Of a DNA stretch of 34,883 nucleotides, positions 1-9,023 are shown in pieces. The stretch is taken from assembly GCA_043797615.1 (NCBI GenBank), contig JAZDPK010000052.1, positions 1 through 34,883 of the forward strand. Direction: 5' to 3'. Each line of letters begins with the position of its first letter. Within the stretch, counting starts at the first letter, position 1. Below the pieces are notes generated by a model. The model saw nothing but the letters and a program-made list of their open reading frames with translations. It made no database searches and was not told where the DNA came from. The translations under genes and the position numbers were made by a program. This stretch comes from JAZDPK01 sp043797615. GTDB taxonomy: Bacteria; Patescibacteriota; Patescibacteriia; UBA11705; JABHMO01.

Positions 1-81
1 GTGTATGCGCAAGCCGGACAACGAAATAATTTTGACATAAATTTGGTGGCAAATAATAGTAATACTCCAAATATGTCATAA
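1..81 (+). CDS. possible 3' end of a truncated upstream gene
   Basis: From base 1 the first frame stays open for 26 codons and ends at a TAA at 79-81, while the other two forward frames stop by base 39. The residues are polar and Asn-rich and show no motif I recognise. In AT-rich DNA a frame this short can stay open by chance, so it is only a candidate for the last residues of a gene cut by the window edge. If it is real, the gap to the radical SAM gene at 164 is 82 bases and the operon may begin further upstream. Confidence 0.2.
   Translation: MYAQAGQRNNFDINLVANNSNTPNMS
32..62 (+). promoter_or_regulatory. weak sigma70-like promoter candidate
   Basis: A perfect -35 hexamer TTGACA lies at 32-37. 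The best -10 choices are poor: TAATAG at 54-59 (spacer 16) or TAGTAA at 57-62 (spacer 19). A better -10-like TATATT at 89-94 has no matching -35 box. This is the only upstream space before the gene block, so a promoter here would be sensible, but the match is weak and the hexamer could lie inside the end of an upstream gene. Confidence 0.2.
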
Positions 82-163
82 TTATCGCTATATTAAAATT
101 AAAAGAACATTTTTTTAGTGGCAGATTTTAGAAATTACCCTTTAAAATAATAACCTTAAAAAA

Positions 164-1552
164 ATGAGAATACTGCTAGTCGCGTACGACAATCAATCTT
201 TCATCCATTGGTTTCCCCAAGGGTTGGCTTATGTTGCCGCGGTTTTGCGCGAGGCTGGCCATGAAATCAAAATCTACCAGCAGGATCAGTTTCATTATCC
301 CGACGAGCATCTGACCGAATATTTGAATAACAATAAATTCGACATAATCGGCGTAAGCATCATTGCGGGCTATTATCAATTTCGAAAACTGCTGTCAATT
401 TCAAACGCGATAAATCTTTCCGACCAAAGGCCGTTTTATATTATCGGCGGCCACGGCCCGGCGCCCGAGCCTGAATATTTTATTAAAAAAACAAAAGCCG
501 ATGCGGTGGTGATCGGCGAAGGTGAAAACACGATTGTTGAATTGGTTGACGCCATTGAAAATCATAAATCGTTAAGGAATGTTCGCGGAATAGCTTTTCA
601 GGACAATGGAAATATTGTTATCAATGAGAGACGTCCGTTGATTCAGGATATCGACTCGTTGCCGTTTCCGGCTTATGATTTATTTCCCATCGAATATTAT
701 CGACTCTTGAGAATGCCGCACGTCGCTAACACTGATTTTGTCATGCCCATGCTGTCGGGCCGGGGATGCTGCTTCAAGTGCGCTTTTTGTTATCGCATGG
801 ACGAGGGATTTCGGCCGCGAAGCAATGAAAGCATCATTGCCGAAATAAAGCTTTTGAAGAAAAATTTCGGGATTACGTATATTGCTTTTGGCGATGAGCT
901 GCTGATGTCTTCGGCTCAAAGAACCATCAGTTTATGCAATGATTTTATCAAGGCCGGCCTTGATATCAAATGGGATTGCAACGGCCGGTTGAATTATGCG
1001 GAACCCGGCGTATTGCAATTGATGAAGCGGGCTGGCTGCGTATTTATCAATTACGGGATTGAAGCGATGGACGATCAAGTTTTGCGAGGCATGAACAAAG
1101 CTTTGACGACGGCGCAGATCATAAAAGGGATTGAAGCGACTTTGGCCGTGGGCATCAGCCCTGGCTTCAACATTATATTTGGAAATGTCGGCGACAACCA
1201 GGAAACATTGAATAAAGGAGTGGAATTTTTATTGAAATACGATGATTGCGGACAATTTCGAACGATTAGGCCGGTAACGCCGTATCCCGGCAGCGCCTTG
1301 TATTATCTCGCGATCAAAAACGGATTGATAAAAGACTGCGAAGATTTCTATGAAAACAAGCATATCAACTCTGATTTGCTATCGGTTAATTTCACAACCA
1401 TGAGCGACGAGGATTTCCACCGCGCGCTATTTGAGGCGAATAAGCGTTTGTTTGATAATTATTACAGGAAAAAAAATCAGGCCGCGATCGATACGGCTGA
1501 AAAGCTTTATATCGGAAAAGACGGTACTTTTAGGGGTTTTCGCCAGAGTTAG
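164..1552 (+). CDS. B12-binding-domain radical SAM protein (BchE/P-methylase-like class)
   Basis: This 462-residue cytoplasmic enzyme has the usual two-part layout of cobalamin-type radical SAM proteins. Residues about 1-140 form a Rossmann-like B12-binding domain, with GGHGP and the family hallmark IGEGENT. Residues about 190-400 form the radical SAM barrel, with the 4Fe-4S ligands C202-x3-C206-x2-C209. The B12-binding part lacks the DxHxxG histidine, as is common in this class. It is expected to cleave S-adenosylmethionine to a 5'-deoxyadenosyl radical; the substrate cannot be read from sequence. In this setting a sugar or polyprenyl-linked sugar is a reasonable guess (methylation, epimerisation or dehydration). 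The ATG at 164 sits directly before the first beta strand (RILLVAY) and has no Shine-Dalgarno. It is the first complete gene of the block, and the next gene starts 51 bases downstream. Confidence 0.85.
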   Translation: MRILLVAYDNQSFIHWFPQGLAYVAAVLREAGHEIKIYQQDQFHYPDEHLTEYLNNNKFDIIGVSIIAGYYQFRKLLSISNAINLSDQRPFYIIGGHGPAPEPEYFIKKTKADAVVIGEGENTIVELVDAIENHKSLRNVRGIAFQDNGNIVINERRPLIQDIDSLPFPAYDLFPIEYYRLLRMPHVANTDFVMPMLSGRGCCFKCAFCYRMDEGFRPRSNESIIAEIKLLKKNFGITYIAFGDELLMSSAQRTISLCNDFIKAGLDIKWDCNGRLNYAEPGVLQLMKRAGCVFINYGIEAMDDQVLRGMNKALTTAQIIKGIEATLAVGISPGFNIIFGNVGDNQETLNKGVEFLLKYDDCGQFRTIRPVTPYPGSALYYLAIKNGLIKDCEDFYENKHINSDLLSVNFTTMSDEDFHRALFEANKRLFDNYYRKKNQAAIDTAEKLYIGKDGTFRGFRQS

Positions 1553-1603
1553 AATCAATCCGAGAATCAATCAGATTTTAATCAATTATCCCAAAAAAAT
1601 CAA

Positions 1604-3445
1604 ATGGAAAATCGCGTTTTGGCAATCCTGCCGTCATTTCAATATTATGCTGATTTGTCAATCAAGGCCGATGTTATCGCCGTCAGATTGCGCAGTCAGC
1701 TTGAAAAAAGCGAGTCCGATAAATATCGCGTTGTTTATTTTGACGAATTCATCGACAGCGCCGTCGGCCAAAAGTACAATGAACAAGCCGTATTCGAATC
1801 ATTGAATCATTCCGTTGATAAAACCCGCGACAATTCAGGATACAAAGGGTTGTCCTTGGCCGATATCGACCACGCGGCGATTTACTGCGGCGTTTTTTTG
1901 TTTTATTACCGCGAAGCATTGTCTTTTTTATCTTTGATTAAACAGTTTAATCCCGCAAAGATAATCATTGGCGCAGATGATTTAAATAAAGCGCTGTTTG
2001 AAGAGTTGGCGGCGCAAATGAAGATCAAGATTGAAACGACTGGGCAATTTGGCATCGTTGATAAAAGCAAAAGCGACTTGATCAGAAGAAGCAATAACAG
2101 CGTCGACATCCAGGCGCTGGCTTGGCACGATATAAATCAACGAAACAGGACAAAAAAAATATTGATTTTGCTGCTTAATTTCTGGTCAAAAGCAGTTCGT
2201 TCGATAAAAGCGCGAAAAACCTTTGTTTACATCGACAACGGCGGGCAATTGAGCAAGATCAAAGAACAATTATGCTCGCAAAAAGAATATTTCCCGCTAT
2301 ATTCCGAACTTAACAAACTCCCGATCGCAAAACTGTTGTTTTCCGGGGCGCGCATTCTGCCTGATAAAAAAAAATCGCGCGACAACCAGGAAGCGAACAA
2401 GGCAATCCAAAATTATCTAAAGCATCTGGAATCATGGCCAATGCGGTCCGGAATGGGAACGATTGAATTGAATGGAAAAAAATATTCCATTGCAAGCATA
2501 ATATCAAATCAGCTGCAAAAATACGTCACGAATGCATTTGCGCAAATTGCCGACGCCATTGATACTCACGATAAATTTATTAGCGAGAATAAAATGTCCG
2601 GCGCGCTGCTAAGCTCGGATATGAACTGGAAGAATCGAATGATTGTTCATCTTTATCGGAAGCATCAAATAAAAACCCTGGCGCAAATGAACGGCTGGTT
2701 TGGCGCGCGACATATGGTGGAAGACAAATCGGTCGATAAAGTGCTCTGCTTCGGGAGCAGTTATCTTGATAATTATTTTCACGGCAAAAAGAATGTTTTC
2801 GTAACGGGCTGCCAGACATTTGACCGCGCCAGGGAAAAAAGGCTGTTTGTCAATCCGCGACATCCGATAAAAAAAATTCTTATTTCCACGTTCACGTTCA
2901 GCCCCGCGGATATAAATTGCCATTATGGCGACAGCGAGAAATACCTGAATGACATTTTGTCGGTTATAAATGATTACAATCGAAACCATGAGTGCAATTT
3001 GCAACTGGCGCTAAGGCCTCATCCGTCTGATAATCCCGAATTTTACCGCTGGTATTTGTCGCGGCTCGGCTATTCGGACATAAAAATAGAAACGGAACGA
3101 AATTTCCAAAATGTCGTCGTTCAATATGATTTGTATTTTGGCAGCTACTCGACAACTATTTTCGAAACCGCGGCCATGGGAATTCCGATTATATTTTACC
3201 ATCCTTGCAATCAGATTTTATATCCGCCCTTTGACGGCAGTTGCCGCGAATTGCCCATGGCGCGAACGAAGGGCGAGTTGGAAGGAATTTTTCAGAACGT
3301 TATGCAAGACAAAAATTACGCTTTGAAATTCACCGATGAAAAAGTTTTAGCGCCTTATACCGGCGTTATGGACGGAATGGCGACAACGCGGATTATGAAT
3401 GAAATAACCAAAATCACAAAAAGCAATCTAATTGATTCAATATGA
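1604..3445 (+). CDS. large GT-B-like surface carbohydrate biosynthesis protein
   Basis: This is a 613-residue soluble protein with no signal peptide. The C-terminal third looks like the donor-binding half of a GT-B glycosyltransferase or TagF/capsule-type transferase. It carries RPHP with H473, then a segment GSYSTTIFE (about 513-521) that resembles the Ser/Thr-Glu nucleotide-sugar loop, followed by a hydrophobic strand ending in YHP. The N-terminal 400 residues match nothing I can name firmly. The layout resembles families catalogued as surface carbohydrate biosynthesis proteins. The likely role is transfer of a sugar or phospho-polyol during polysaccharide assembly, but this is inferred from fold and context. 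It ends in a 4-base ATGA overlap with the next gene, which has the same architecture, so the two probably work as a pair. Confidence 0.65.
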   Translation: MENRVLAILPSFQYYADLSIKADVIAVRLRSQLEKSESDKYRVVYFDEFIDSAVGQKYNEQAVFESLNHSVDKTRDNSGYKGLSLADIDHAAIYCGVFLFYYREALSFLSLIKQFNPAKIIIGADDLNKALFEELAAQMKIKIETTGQFGIVDKSKSDLIRRSNNSVDIQALAWHDINQRNRTKKILILLLNFWSKAVRSIKARKTFVYIDNGGQLSKIKEQLCSQKEYFPLYSELNKLPIAKLLFSGARILPDKKKSRDNQEANKAIQNYLKHLESWPMRSGMGTIELNGKKYSIASIISNQLQKYVTNAFAQIADAIDTHDKFISENKMSGALLSSDMNWKNRMIVHLYRKHQIKTLAQMNGWFGARHMVEDKSVDKVLCFGSSYLDNYFHGKKNVFVTGCQTFDRAREKRLFVNPRHPIKKILISTFTFSPADINCHYGDSEKYLNDILSVINDYNRNHECNLQLALRPHPSDNPEFYRWYLSRLGYSDIKIETERNFQNVVVQYDLYFGSYSTTIFETAAMGIPIIFYHPCNQILYPPFDGSCRELPMARTKGELEGIFQNVMQDKNYALKFTDEKVLAPYTGVMDGMATTRIMNEITKITKSNLIDSI

Positions 3446-5337
3446 CAATCGTGTCGCAAAAACAAATCGCTATTTGTTCCGATCCGATATTAAAGGAATA
3501 CTTGGCCAAACAGGGAATACAAGCGCAAGTGTTTGATTCTGTTTTGAATTATGACGAGAAGATCAAAATGCTCGAAGACCTGGATAAATTCGCGTCAGGA
3601 TGGTTTATGTCTGACAAGCGTGCCGATTACACGGATTATCGGAATGTTTCCATCGGCGCGTCGTTGCACGATGAAATCAGAACGTTTTTCCATCTATTGT
3701 TGCATTTCGCCAGGATAATAAAAAAAATCGGCGGCAACGTCGATATAACGTTTTACCACTCCGCCTCATGCGTGATGCCGGATGTGATAATTGATTTTTT
3801 GACTGACTGCCGCGTGCGAATCGAGTTGATCGACGCGCAATATCCGTGGCTGTCTTTTAAAGAGCAGCATGAAAGTCAAACCACGCGCAATTTCAGCCGC
3901 ATCGCCTTTAATCACGGCGAATCGAAAAAACGGAAAATCAAAGATCAATTGCGCCAAATAAAATCGGCGTTGAAGCAATGCTTATCAAAGCTGTTTTTCA
4001 AAATATTCAGCAAATCAAAGCGTAATTTGTATTTGCACGCCTTCAGATCCTTGATGCCCCTTTATCGCAAAAGATTTGCCGACGCGGACAGCTCATATAA
4101 TGTTTACATTACGGACACCACCCCTTTCAAGCCCGAATCCGACATGAAACATTGGGGGATTCTTAATGAAATTTTCCTGCTGTTCCGGTTGGCTCGGAAA
4201 GGAATCGCGGTTGACTCTTTGCGACACCCTTTTTATTATCATTGGTACGCGTCATACGAGAAAAAATCCGAATATCGAAAATTGCGCGACGATTTTCATC
4301 TTTATCATTCAAAGAGCGTGCAAATATTGCTGGAAGAAGGAAGTGATGAGCATAACAATTTTTTTTCGCGGCAGCTCCGAATATTTTATTTAAACCATCT
4401 TGTCGATTTCATGAAATTGATTGATTTTTATTCTGAAAAATTCAGCAAATTGAAAATCGATTTGTGCCTGCAGGAAATGTGCCATCCTTTTCAAGCGCAA
4501 GTGCTGGCCAACTTGGGAGTATGCTGTTATCTTTTCCCGTCCAATCATATCCTGAACAATCAATATTTTGCCCCGCGTTTTTTAGAAAAAGTTGAAAATC
4601 GCCTGATTCCCTTGTTTTTTTCAAGCTTGGACGCCGAAAGATTCGTCAAGCTCGGCTTTAACGAGAAAAACATCATGGCGCTGCCGGCGGCGCTGGCGAA
4701 TATTTGCGTTCGAAAAACGCTGGCGCTCCACAGGATCGACTCGTTAAAAGACAAAAAAATTCTGATACTGGCGCCATCGATCATTACCATGGATTCTTTT
4801 CGTTATCAAGTTCAAAGCGAACGGCTGTACGATTTTTTTTCCGAGGTGTTCGCGGTATTGTCTGAAGTCCAAATCAAGTCCGTCACCATTCGTTCGCACC
4901 CTGGCTCCGATGTCCCGAGAAATCGGTTCGGCTATTCTGACAACGATATTTTCAAATACTTGATCGGCAATGTCCCCGAGCGTCAAAAAAACTTTCAGTT
5001 GATTTTTTCCGACAGTCATTTTCACAATGTTTCGCAGGATATTCTGAATAACGATATTGTTATCGCCAATTTGAGCGGCGCGCTGTTTGAAGTTTTGGCG
5101 CTTGGGCGGGATTATGTTTACTTTGACAACACGCTGACGCCGCATTACGGCAGTTGCGATTGGACCGTTTTTAACGAAGGCACCATAAAAAAACTTAGAA
5201 CAAAAGAAGACTTGCGCAAGCATTTGTTGAATTATGCTCCCCCGGATTTGGAATCATTGCGTCGCCGATTATTCCCAAACGATTCCTTTCCCGGCGGCGA
5301 AAGCGACGATTTGATGAACTTATTTAATTTATTGTAA
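3442..5337 (+). CDS. second large GT-B-like surface carbohydrate biosynthesis protein
   Basis: This 631-residue protein resembles its upstream neighbour in size and C-terminal layout but is clearly divergent. A strand-loop LILAPS near residue 441 is followed by an R-S-H-P motif with H486. The segment ANLSGALFE has S545 and E550, the same Ser-to-Glu spacing class as in the upstream protein. These features fit the nucleotide-sugar side of a GT-B fold. The N-terminal 430 residues are charged, unassigned and free of membrane segments. The start overlaps the upstream stop (ATGA), which indicates translational coupling. The role is inferred: glycosyl or related transfer in the cytoplasm. I cannot name donor or acceptor. 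Confidence 0.6.
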   Translation: MTIVSQKQIAICSDPILKEYLAKQGIQAQVFDSVLNYDEKIKMLEDLDKFASGWFMSDKRADYTDYRNVSIGASLHDEIRTFFHLLLHFARIIKKIGGNVDITFYHSASCVMPDVIIDFLTDCRVRIELIDAQYPWLSFKEQHESQTTRNFSRIAFNHGESKKRKIKDQLRQIKSALKQCLSKLFFKIFSKSKRNLYLHAFRSLMPLYRKRFADADSSYNVYITDTTPFKPESDMKHWGILNEIFLLFRLARKGIAVDSLRHPFYYHWYASYEKKSEYRKLRDDFHLYHSKSVQILLEEGSDEHNNFFSRQLRIFYLNHLVDFMKLIDFYSEKFSKLKIDLCLQEMCHPFQAQVLANLGVCCYLFPSNHILNNQYFAPRFLEKVENRLIPLFFSSLDAERFVKLGFNEKNIMALPAALANICVRKTLALHRIDSLKDKKILILAPSIITMDSFRYQVQSERLYDFFSEVFAVLSEVQIKSVTIRSHPGSDVPRNRFGYSDNDIFKYLIGNVPERQKNFQLIFSDSHFHNVSQDILNNDIVIANLSGALFEVLALGRDYVYFDNTLTPHYGSCDWTVFNEGTIKKLRTKEDLRKHLLNYAPPDLESLRRRLFPNDSFPGGESDDLMNLFNLL

Positions 5338-5343
5338 AATCAT

Positions 5344-6210
5344 ATGCTTCAAATTTCTGTTGTTATTCCGGCGTACAATGAAATGGATTCCCTCGAGCAG
5401 GTGATACTGGGATTGAAAAAAGAGATTGGTTCGCTTGGCCTTGAACATGAAATCATCGTTGTCAATGACGGCTCGACGGATCGAACGAAAGATATTCTGG
5501 GAAAAATCGAAGGGATAAGGCTGATCAATCATCCTGAAAACAAGGGGTACGGCGCCAGCCTGAAAACCGGCGCAAAAAACGCCAAATACGAATGGCTGTT
5601 GTTTTTTGACGCGGACGGGCAGCATCGCCCGGAATACATAAAAGAATTTTTGCGATACGCGGATCAGTATGATATGATAGTCGGCGCGAGACAGGGGTAT
5701 CAAGGGCCGCAATGGCGGCAAACGGGGAAAACATTGATCAGGCTGACCGCCAACTATTTGGCGGGAAAAAAAATTCCCGATTTGAATTGCGGTTTCCGAT
5801 TGCTGAAGAAAGAACATTTTTTGCGGTATGAACATCTTTTTCCGAATAAATTTTCTTTGAGCACGACTTCGACCTTGGCGTTTTTAAAAGAAGGACTGAG
5901 CGTAAAATACGTCCCGATCGAAATCAACAAGAGAATCGGAAAAAGCTCTTTGAAAATTTCCGACGGAATCAGCGCGGTAATCTTGGTTGTAAGATTAACC
6001 ATGCTTTTTTCGCCTCTGAAAATATTTCTGCCGATATCGTTCGCGGGATTTGTGATTTCCGGAACGATGATTTTTTATTATTTGATAAAAACGCATTTTG
6101 AAACGATTTCCAAGTCCGGAGGATACCTTTTTATCACCGCGTTGTTGATTTTTCTGTTCGGCCTGATGGCGGATCAGATCGCGGCGATCAGAAGAGAAAT
6201 AAAAAAATAA
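5344..6210 (+). CDS. GT2 glycosyltransferase, polyprenyl-phosphate sugar synthase type (DPM/GtrB-like)
   Basis: This 288-residue protein has an N-terminal GT-A domain. The UDP-binding NDGSTD is at 41-46 and DADGQH at 89-94, where D89 and D91 form the metal-binding DxD. NKGYGASLKTG (66-76) and NCGFRLLKK are typical of dolichyl/undecaprenyl-phosphate mannose or glucose synthases. Two hydrophobic helices at about 224-247 and 258-280 anchor the C-terminus, as in GtrB-like enzymes. The expected reaction is transfer of a sugar from a nucleotide donor to undecaprenyl phosphate on the cytoplasmic face. The Und-P-sugar could feed GT-C-type membrane enzymes; two candidates are in this block (genes at 9020 and 33126). 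The start lies 6 bases after the preceding gene. Confidence 0.85.
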   Translation: MLQISVVIPAYNEMDSLEQVILGLKKEIGSLGLEHEIIVVNDGSTDRTKDILGKIEGIRLINHPENKGYGASLKTGAKNAKYEWLLFFDADGQHRPEYIKEFLRYADQYDMIVGARQGYQGPQWRQTGKTLIRLTANYLAGKKIPDLNCGFRLLKKEHFLRYEHLFPNKFSLSTTSTLAFLKEGLSVKYVPIEINKRIGKSSLKISDGISAVILVVRLTMLFSPLKIFLPISFAGFVISGTMIFYYLIKTHFETISKSGGYLFITALLIFLFGLMADQIAAIRREIKK

Positions 6211-6214
6211 AATT

Positions 6215-6922
6215 ATGCAAGCGATCCTGACATTTGATTTGGAATTCTGGTATGACAGCGAATTTTTGAAGGATTACGTGCCGCCAGACGCGGAAACAAG
6301 ACCTGATTACGTGCTCGAAAGCACTGAATTATTGCTTGACTTGTTAAAAAAACAGAACGTCAAAGCGACGTTTTTCGTGTTGGGCAAATTGGCGGAAAAA
6401 TATCCCGGGTTGATTAAGAAAATTTTCGACGAAGGCCATGAAATCGCGTCTCACGGATATTCCCATAAAACATTGCCCGATTTGAAAGAAGGGGATTTTG
6501 AAAGGGAAATCGCGCTGACGAACGAAATTTTAAAACAAATCACCGGCAAAAATCCGACTTTATTCAGAGCGCCGGCCTTTTCATTGAAGCATGACGACCT
6601 GCAGTCTTTGAATATATTAAAAAAATACAATCTCGAAAACATATCCAAACATCCGGCCTTGGCCGGCGGAATTTACTTCAGAATAATGACATTAAGGCTA
6701 TTTTCATGTTACTTGAAAGCGGCAAGCGGGCGCAAGATTCCAATTTTATATTTTCATCCGCACGAGTTTTTCAAGGAATCGCCGAAGATCAACGACGGCC
6801 CGCTGTTCAAGCGCAAAATAAAATACATCGGCACGAACAACGCTTGGGAGAAATTCAAAAAAATGATGATTCTTTTTCAATTTGTTTCCATTAAACAATA
6901 TTATGAAAGTGCTACTGATTAA
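6215..6922 (+). CDS. NodB-like polysaccharide deacetylase (CE4; exopolysaccharide-cluster subtype)
   Basis: This 235-residue protein has the CE4 motifs in order. TFDLE has D8, the metal-binding or catalytic region, with the LE variant seen in EPS-cluster deacetylases instead of DD. HGYSH has zinc ligands H80 and H84, FRAP is at 118-121 and YFHPHEF at about 179-185. The expected role is removal of N- or O-acetyl groups from a saccharide. There is no signal peptide, so it probably acts on a cytoplasmic or lipid-linked intermediate. It is shorter than the roughly 270-300 residues I expect for this subtype. The stretch between about residue 139 (KKYNL) and 149 (ALAGGIYFR) is compressed and lacks the usual YDSS segment. 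The 3' end overlaps the next gene by 20 bases. Confidence 0.8.
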   Translation: MQAILTFDLEFWYDSEFLKDYVPPDAETRPDYVLESTELLLDLLKKQNVKATFFVLGKLAEKYPGLIKKIFDEGHEIASHGYSHKTLPDLKEGDFEREIALTNEILKQITGKNPTLFRAPAFSLKHDDLQSLNILKKYNLENISKHPALAGGIYFRIMTLRLFSCYLKAASGRKIPILYFHPHEFFKESPKINDGPLFKRKIKYIGTNNAWEKFKKMMILFQFVSIKQYYESATD

Positions 6923-8315
6923 CCCGCCCACGGATAATACCATCGCCAGCGTAATGCCCATAGAACTGGAGGAAGGGTTGGATTTGCTCCCGCCTCTGGG
7001 TTTGATGTGCCTGGCCGCTTATTTGGAGAAGGAAACTTCGCATGAAATAACGATTCTCGATTGTCCCGCCGAAGGGATCGGACATGAGCGGTTGAAAGGC
7101 GAAATTCAAAAAATAAGCCCGGATGTCATCGGATTGACGGCAATGACTTTTACGTTGATTGACGTCGTTAAGGTTGCAAAAAACGCCAAGCAGGCGAATC
7201 CCGACGTAAAAATCATTTTAGGCGGACCGCACGTGATAATCTACCCCAATGAAACCATGAATATTCCGGAAATCGATTTTTTGGTTTTGGGCGAGGGCGA
7301 GCGCACTTTGAAACTTCTTTTGGACGGCATTCACGACCCGCGAAAATTGATCGGGATAAAAGGCATTGTTTTTCGGGACAATAATAAAATAATAAATACG
7401 GGACCGGCGGATTTCGTTGAAAACATCGACAGTTTGCCTTTTCCCGCTCGCCACCTTGTTCTCTATAAGAAATATTTTTCCGTCGTTTCTCAAAAAAAGC
7501 CGGTTACCACGATGTTTACCAGCCGCGGTTGCCCCTATAAATGTTTATTCTGCAACCGGCCCCAGTATGGAAAGACTTTTCGCATGCGTTCCGCCAAAAA
7601 CGTGGTTAAAGAAATGAGGCTGTGCCAGAACATGGGAATCCAAGAAATTTTAATTTACGATGACACCTTCGGAGCGGACAGAAACAGGATTTTAGACATT
7701 TGCTCGGAGATAAAAAAAGTCGGATTGAATATCGCTTGGGACATCAGGACCAGGGTTGATACGGTAGACGCGGATATTTTGCGCGCTTTGAAAAATGCCG
7801 GATGCGAAAGAATTCATTACGGCGTGGAGGCGGGAACGCAAAAAATCCTCAATATTTTAAGAAAAGGAATCACCCTGGAGCAGGTGGAAAACGCATTTGC
7901 CCTGACCAAAAAAGCGGGGATACAGACAATCGCCTATTTTATGATCGGTTCGCCGCTGGAAACAAAAGCCGACGTTCTCGAAACCGTCAAATTGATGAAA
8001 AAATTGGACCCGGATTATGTTCATATTTCTGTTGTCACGCCTTTCCCGGCGACTGATTTGTATCGTTTGGCGCTTGAAGAAGGAATAATCGGCGACGATG
8101 TTTGGCAAAAGTTCGCAGAACAGCCTGCGCCGAATTTCATCCCTCCGATTTGGGAAAAAGAGCTGAATCGCGCGGAACTTTTCGATCTGTTGAAATTCGC
8201 CTATCGTTCTTTTTATCTAAGGCCGAGCTATATTTATAAAAAAGTCTTGCGCGTAAAATCCCTGAGTGAATTGATAAGAAAGGGTCGCGGCGCCTTAAGA
8301 TTGCTTAAAATTTAA
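6903..8315 (+). CDS. B12-binding-domain radical SAM protein
   Basis: This 470-residue protein starts at the ATG that gives MKVLLINPPT, the classic N-terminus of this class. An in-frame ATG at 6882 would add seven residues and deepen the overlap with the deacetylase, so I reject it. The B12-type Rossmann domain (about 1-145) has GGPH and LGEGER but no DxHxxG histidine: the position reads DCPAEG. The radical SAM domain carries C210-x3-C214-x2-C217, preceded by TSRG. GVEAGTQ and a later GSP strand are also typical. It should generate a deoxyadenosyl radical from SAM; the substrate is unknown. It resembles the protein at 26485 more than the one at 164. In context it probably modifies a sugar or lipid-linked sugar. 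Confidence 0.85.
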   Translation: MKVLLINPPTDNTIASVMPIELEEGLDLLPPLGLMCLAAYLEKETSHEITILDCPAEGIGHERLKGEIQKISPDVIGLTAMTFTLIDVVKVAKNAKQANPDVKIILGGPHVIIYPNETMNIPEIDFLVLGEGERTLKLLLDGIHDPRKLIGIKGIVFRDNNKIINTGPADFVENIDSLPFPARHLVLYKKYFSVVSQKKPVTTMFTSRGCPYKCLFCNRPQYGKTFRMRSAKNVVKEMRLCQNMGIQEILIYDDTFGADRNRILDICSEIKKVGLNIAWDIRTRVDTVDADILRALKNAGCERIHYGVEAGTQKILNILRKGITLEQVENAFALTKKAGIQTIAYFMIGSPLETKADVLETVKLMKKLDPDYVHISVVTPFPATDLYRLALEEGIIGDDVWQKFAEQPAPNFIPPIWEKELNRAELFDLLKFAYRSFYLRPSYIYKKVLRVKSLSELIRKGRGALRLLKI

Positions 8316-8330
8316 TGCGGGGTAAATCCC

Positions 8331-9023
8331 TTGAAAAATATGGCGGGAATTTTAAATAATAAATACAATGATAATCGCAAACGAAGAATCGATTATCTCT
8401 ACAGATTGAATCGAAGAACGTTTGAAGCGCGAAAAATCATTGAAAAACATTTTGACAAAAGCGCTTACTTGAAATTGAATTGTTTGGACGTCGGCACGGC
8501 GGACGGCTTGATGTTGAGCCGACTGAACAAATTTTTTCAATTCAATAAAGCGATCGGCATTGATTTAAGCGAAGAATTGATCAAAACAAACGAGGATTCA
8601 AACATAGAATTGAAAATCGGCGACGCGGAAAATCTAAATTTCGACGATAATGCGTTTGACATTATCATTGCCTGCGCCGTCATCGAGCATGTTGACGATC
8701 ATCGCAAAATGCTCCGCGAATGCTTCAGAACGCTAAAGAAAAATGGTATACTGATTATTACCACTCCGAATCCGTTTCACGATAAAATCGCGATGAAAAC
8801 AGGCTATTTAAGGGAATCGAATCACGTTGAAACATTTACGTTGCCCCGGTTGACCGCCTTGCTTCAAACTCATAATTTTAAAATTGTTTCCTCGAAATAT
8901 TTTATGTTTTTTCCTTTTTTCAAATTGCCTTTTGAACAGCGGATCGAATCCCTGATCAGATTCATCGGGTTGGAGAAAATAATGCCCAATCAAATGATTG
9001 TCGGCGAAAAAACAAATTCATGA
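8331..9023 (+). CDS. class I SAM-dependent methyltransferase
   Basis: This is a 230-residue Rossmann-fold methyltransferase of the Methyltransf_11 kind. Motif I is LDVGTADG (52-59), the acidic end of strand 2 is GIDLS (76-80), a GDAENLNF adenine-binding segment follows, and the post-motif IEHVDD is at 118-123. The small C-terminal region is basic and aromatic. It transfers a methyl group from SAM, and in this operon the acceptor is probably a sugar hydroxyl, amine or carboxylate. The start is ambiguous: a TTG at 8331 lies 8 bases after a GGGG run, while an ATG at 8340 would remove three residues. The stop overlaps the next start (ATGA), so the two are likely co-translated. Confidence 0.8.
   Translation: MKNMAGILNNKYNDNRKRRIDYLYRLNRRTFEARKIIEKHFDKSAYLKLNCLDVGTADGLMLSRLNKFFQFNKAIGIDLSEELIKTNEDSNIELKIGDAENLNFDDNAFDIIIACAVIEHVDDHRKMLRECFRTLKKNGILIITTPNPFHDKIAMKTGYLRESNHVETFTLPRLTALLQTHNFKIVSSKYFMFFPFFKLPFEQRIESLIRFIGLEKIMPNQMIVGEKTNS

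Noticed and set aside
1431..1805. + strand open frame bridging the first radical SAM gene and the next gene
   Set aside because: It overlaps two well-supported genes in another frame and shows no domain features.
4744..5223. Minus-strand open frame of 159 codons
   Set aside because: It is opposite the conserved C-terminal half of the second GT-B-like gene, with no recognisable motif of its own.
6882..6902. Upstream ATG for the second radical SAM gene
   Set aside because: It would add MFPLNNI before the canonical MKVLLINPP start and deepen the overlap with the deacetylase gene.
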